From an uncultured Eggerthellaceae bacterium (GTDB taxonomy: Bacteria > Actinomycetota > Coriobacteriia > Coriobacteriales > Eggerthellaceae): a stretch of 6,428 nt of DNA. The notes under the pieces are model-generated. The model was not told the DNA's origin. It did not search any database and was given only the letters and a program-made list of their open reading frames with translations. The translations under genes were made by a program, and so were the position numbers. Shown in pieces: positions 4,947 through 6,428 of the stretch; the first letter of the stretch is position 1; each line of letters starts with the position of its first letter. The stretch covers positions 1 through 6,428 of the forward strand of contig CAMPAJ010000100.1 in the NCBI GenBank assembly GCA_946631805.1, given 5' to 3'.

Positions 4947-6428
4947 TTATTCGTCCGCCTGCTCGAACGCTTTAAGCGTCTCGAGTTCCATGGCGTCGAC
5001 AAGGACATCGCGGGGCTTGCTGCCGTTGGGGGGACCCACGACGCCTTTCTCTTCTAGCATGTCCATTATACGTCCAGCGCGTGAGTAACCTACTTTGAGC
5101 TTACGCTGGATATTCGATGTAGAACCGAGGCCGCTTGCAACGACTATCTCGGCAGCCTCCCATATGAGCGGATCGTCCCCGCCTCCGCCCGAGCCGCCGG
5201 AGCCATCGGGCATCGTATCGCCGAGCGATATGAGGTTGGTCTTCAGGATTTCGGAATGGTATTCCGGCTCGCCCTGCGATTTTACCGCCTCGACAACTGC
5301 TTCGATTTCCTCGGGAGAAACGAAGCATCCCTGGATGCGCACCGGTTTTGCATATTCCGGCTTCGACAGAAGCAAGTCGCCATTGCCGATGAGGCTTTCC
5401 GCGCCCGAAACGTCGAGGATGACGCGGCTGTCGAGGCCGGAAGCCACGTTGAAGGCTATGCGGTTCGTGATGTTGGCCTTGATGAGACCGGTGACCACGT
5501 TTGCCGAAGGCCTTTGCGTCGCGACTATCAGGTGGATTCCCGCGGCGCGGGCCAACTGCGCTATGCGGGCAATCGAGAACTCGACCTCCTTGCCTACATT
5601 CATCATGAGGTCGGCAAGCTCGTCGATGATGATCACGATGTAGGGCAGCTCCTCGGTGACGGGTCCCCCGTCCTGCTCGACGTCGCCATTGCGCACCTTC
5701 TCGTTGTATTGGGCGATGTTGCGCGCTCCGAACTTCGAGAATACCTTCAGTCGACGTTCCATTTCTGCGACTCCCCAAGAAAGGGCGCTCGCAGCTTCCT
5801 TTGGCTCGGTGACGACCGGTACGTACAGGTGCGGGATTCCGTTGTAGGGGGTGAACTCCACGCGCTTGGGGTCGATCATGATGAAGCGCACTTGCGATGG
5901 CGTGGCGCGCATCAGCATCGACATGATCATGGCGTTGATGCCAACGGACTTACCCGAACCAGTTGTACCGCCGATGAGCAGGTGGGGCATTTTCGCAAGG
6001 TCGCACACGATGGCGTTGCCCTCGACGTCCTTGCCGATCGCCATCTCGAGCGGTCCGCCCTTGACCTCTTTGAGCACGTCGCCTAAAAGCACGTTCTCGC
6101 GGGTCGCATTGGGGACCTCGATGCCCACGTAATGAGTTCCGGGAATCGGCGCGAAAATACGGACGCCTGGCGCCGCGAGCGCCAAGGCTATATCGTCGTT
6201 GAGGGCCGTGAGCCGGCTCACGCGTACGCCTGGGGGCAGGTCGACTTCGAACAGGGTCACCGTGGGGCCGGCGATCCAATCCACGACGGTGGCCATGATG
6301 CCGAAGTCTTCCATCGTCTGTTGCAACCGTGCAGCCGTATCGGCGAGCTCCTGTTCGGCCGCTTTAGAGCGCTTCTTGCTCTTGCTCGTCTTTATGAGCT
6401 CTTTGTCTGGAAGTTCGAACGATTCGTC
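4947..6428 (-). CDS. ftsK: FtsK/SpoIIIE DNA translocase, C-terminal 493 residues (5' end beyond right edge)
   Basis: FtsK is the septal, membrane-anchored hexameric ATPase that pumps double-stranded DNA to clear chromosomes from the closing division site. The visible part starts DESFELPDKELIKT, the usual junction of linker and motor, and stays open to the right edge. The N-terminal membrane domain is therefore outside the window. The alpha domain follows (GPTVTLFEVDLPPGVRVSR, APIPGTHYVGIEVPN). The RecA-like motor has Walker A GGTTGSGKS (visible residues 153-161) and Walker B VIIIDELADLM (265-275), then VATQRPS. A Gly/Ser-rich linker (about 409-418) leads to a complete winged-helix gamma domain (about 419-480: NIQRKLKVGYSRAGRIMDML, GSKPRDVLV). 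Gamma reads KOPS-type polarity sequences in E. coli. All key motifs look intact. The gene ends 15 nt before the rodZ-like gene and probably heads the visible part of the operon. Confidence 0.97.
   Translation of the reverse strand, partial: DESFELPDKELIKTSKSKKRSKAAEQELADTAARLQQTMEDFGIMATVVDWIAGPTVTLFEVDLPPGVRVSRLTALNDDIALALAAPGVRIFAPIPGTHYVGIEVPNATRENVLLGDVLKEVKGGPLEMAIGKDVEGNAIVCDLAKMPHLLIGGTTGSGKSVGINAMIMSMLMRATPSQVRFIMIDPKRVEFTPYNGIPHLYVPVVTEPKEAASALSWGVAEMERRLKVFSKFGARNIAQYNEKVRNGDVEQDGGPVTEELPYIVIIIDELADLMMNVGKEVEFSIARIAQLARAAGIHLIVATQRPSANVVTGLIKANITNRIAFNVASGLDSRVILDVSGAESLIGNGDLLLSKPEYAKPVRIQGCFVSPEEIEAVVEAVKSQGEPEYHSEILKTNLISLGDTMPDGSGGSGGGGDDPLIWEAAEIVVASGLGSTSNIQRKLKVGYSRAGRIMDMLEEKGVVGPPNGSKPRDVLVDAMELETLKAFEQADE

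Noticed and set aside
5256..6086. 276-codon plus-strand frame opposite ftsK
   Set aside because: It lies wholly antisense to conserved FtsK motor motifs, with no recognisable domain or ribosome binding site; a shadow frame.
1..6428. Defence system, mobile element or CRISPR array
   Set aside because: All coding space is taken by conserved housekeeping genes. There are no transposase motifs, no terminal repeats, and no regularly spaced direct repeats other than the 30-nt coding repeats of the RodZ tail.

Overview
The window looks like a housekeeping chromosomal segment of an actinobacterium of moderate GC content. I infer a member of the Coriobacteriia from two things. One is the gene order ftsK - rodZ-like - rimO - pgsA - cinA - recA, which is typical of Actinobacteria and some Firmicutes. 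The other is a LexA/SOS operator of the Gram-positive/actinobacterial type (CGAAC-N4-GTT). The placement is by gene order and protein character only; no rRNA or other marker is present.

Layout: every confident gene is on the minus strand, so transcription runs from the right edge to the left. From right to left they are: the C-terminal 493 residues of the DNA translocase FtsK (cut by the right edge); a RodZ-like membrane protein with an N-terminal HTH and an unusual Ser-rich plus acidic/Tyr-rich tail; YajQ; the ribosomal protein S12 methylthiotransferase RimO; and one open reading frame that fuses the phospholipid synthase PgsA to the CinA C-terminal (PncC) amidase domain. Spacing is tight throughout (15 nt, 52 nt, 5 nt, then a 4-nt ATGA overlap), which fits a single operon. 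After a gap of about 340 nt comes the first 34 codons of recA, cut by the left edge. recA has its own promoter, with a near-perfect SOS box in the spacer between -35 and -10.

How the genes work together: FtsK segregates chromosomes at the septum, the RodZ-like protein links the membrane to cell-shape machinery, and PgsA makes phosphatidylglycerol phosphate. RimO tunes the ribosome, the CinA domain recycles nicotinamide mononucleotide, and RecA repairs DNA. This is a conserved growth and division neighbourhood rather than an accessory island. I found no mobile element, CRISPR array, tRNA or rRNA.

Most noteworthy: (1) the PgsA-CinA single-chain fusion; (2) the RodZ tail, where 34 of the last 60 residues are Asp or Glu and paired tyrosines fall on a 10-residue (30-nt) register; (3) the LexA-controlled recA promoter; (4) a possible 29-codon gene divergent from recA with an ideal Shine-Dalgarno sequence; (5) a palindrome-rich intergenic stretch with two interlocked inverted repeats.
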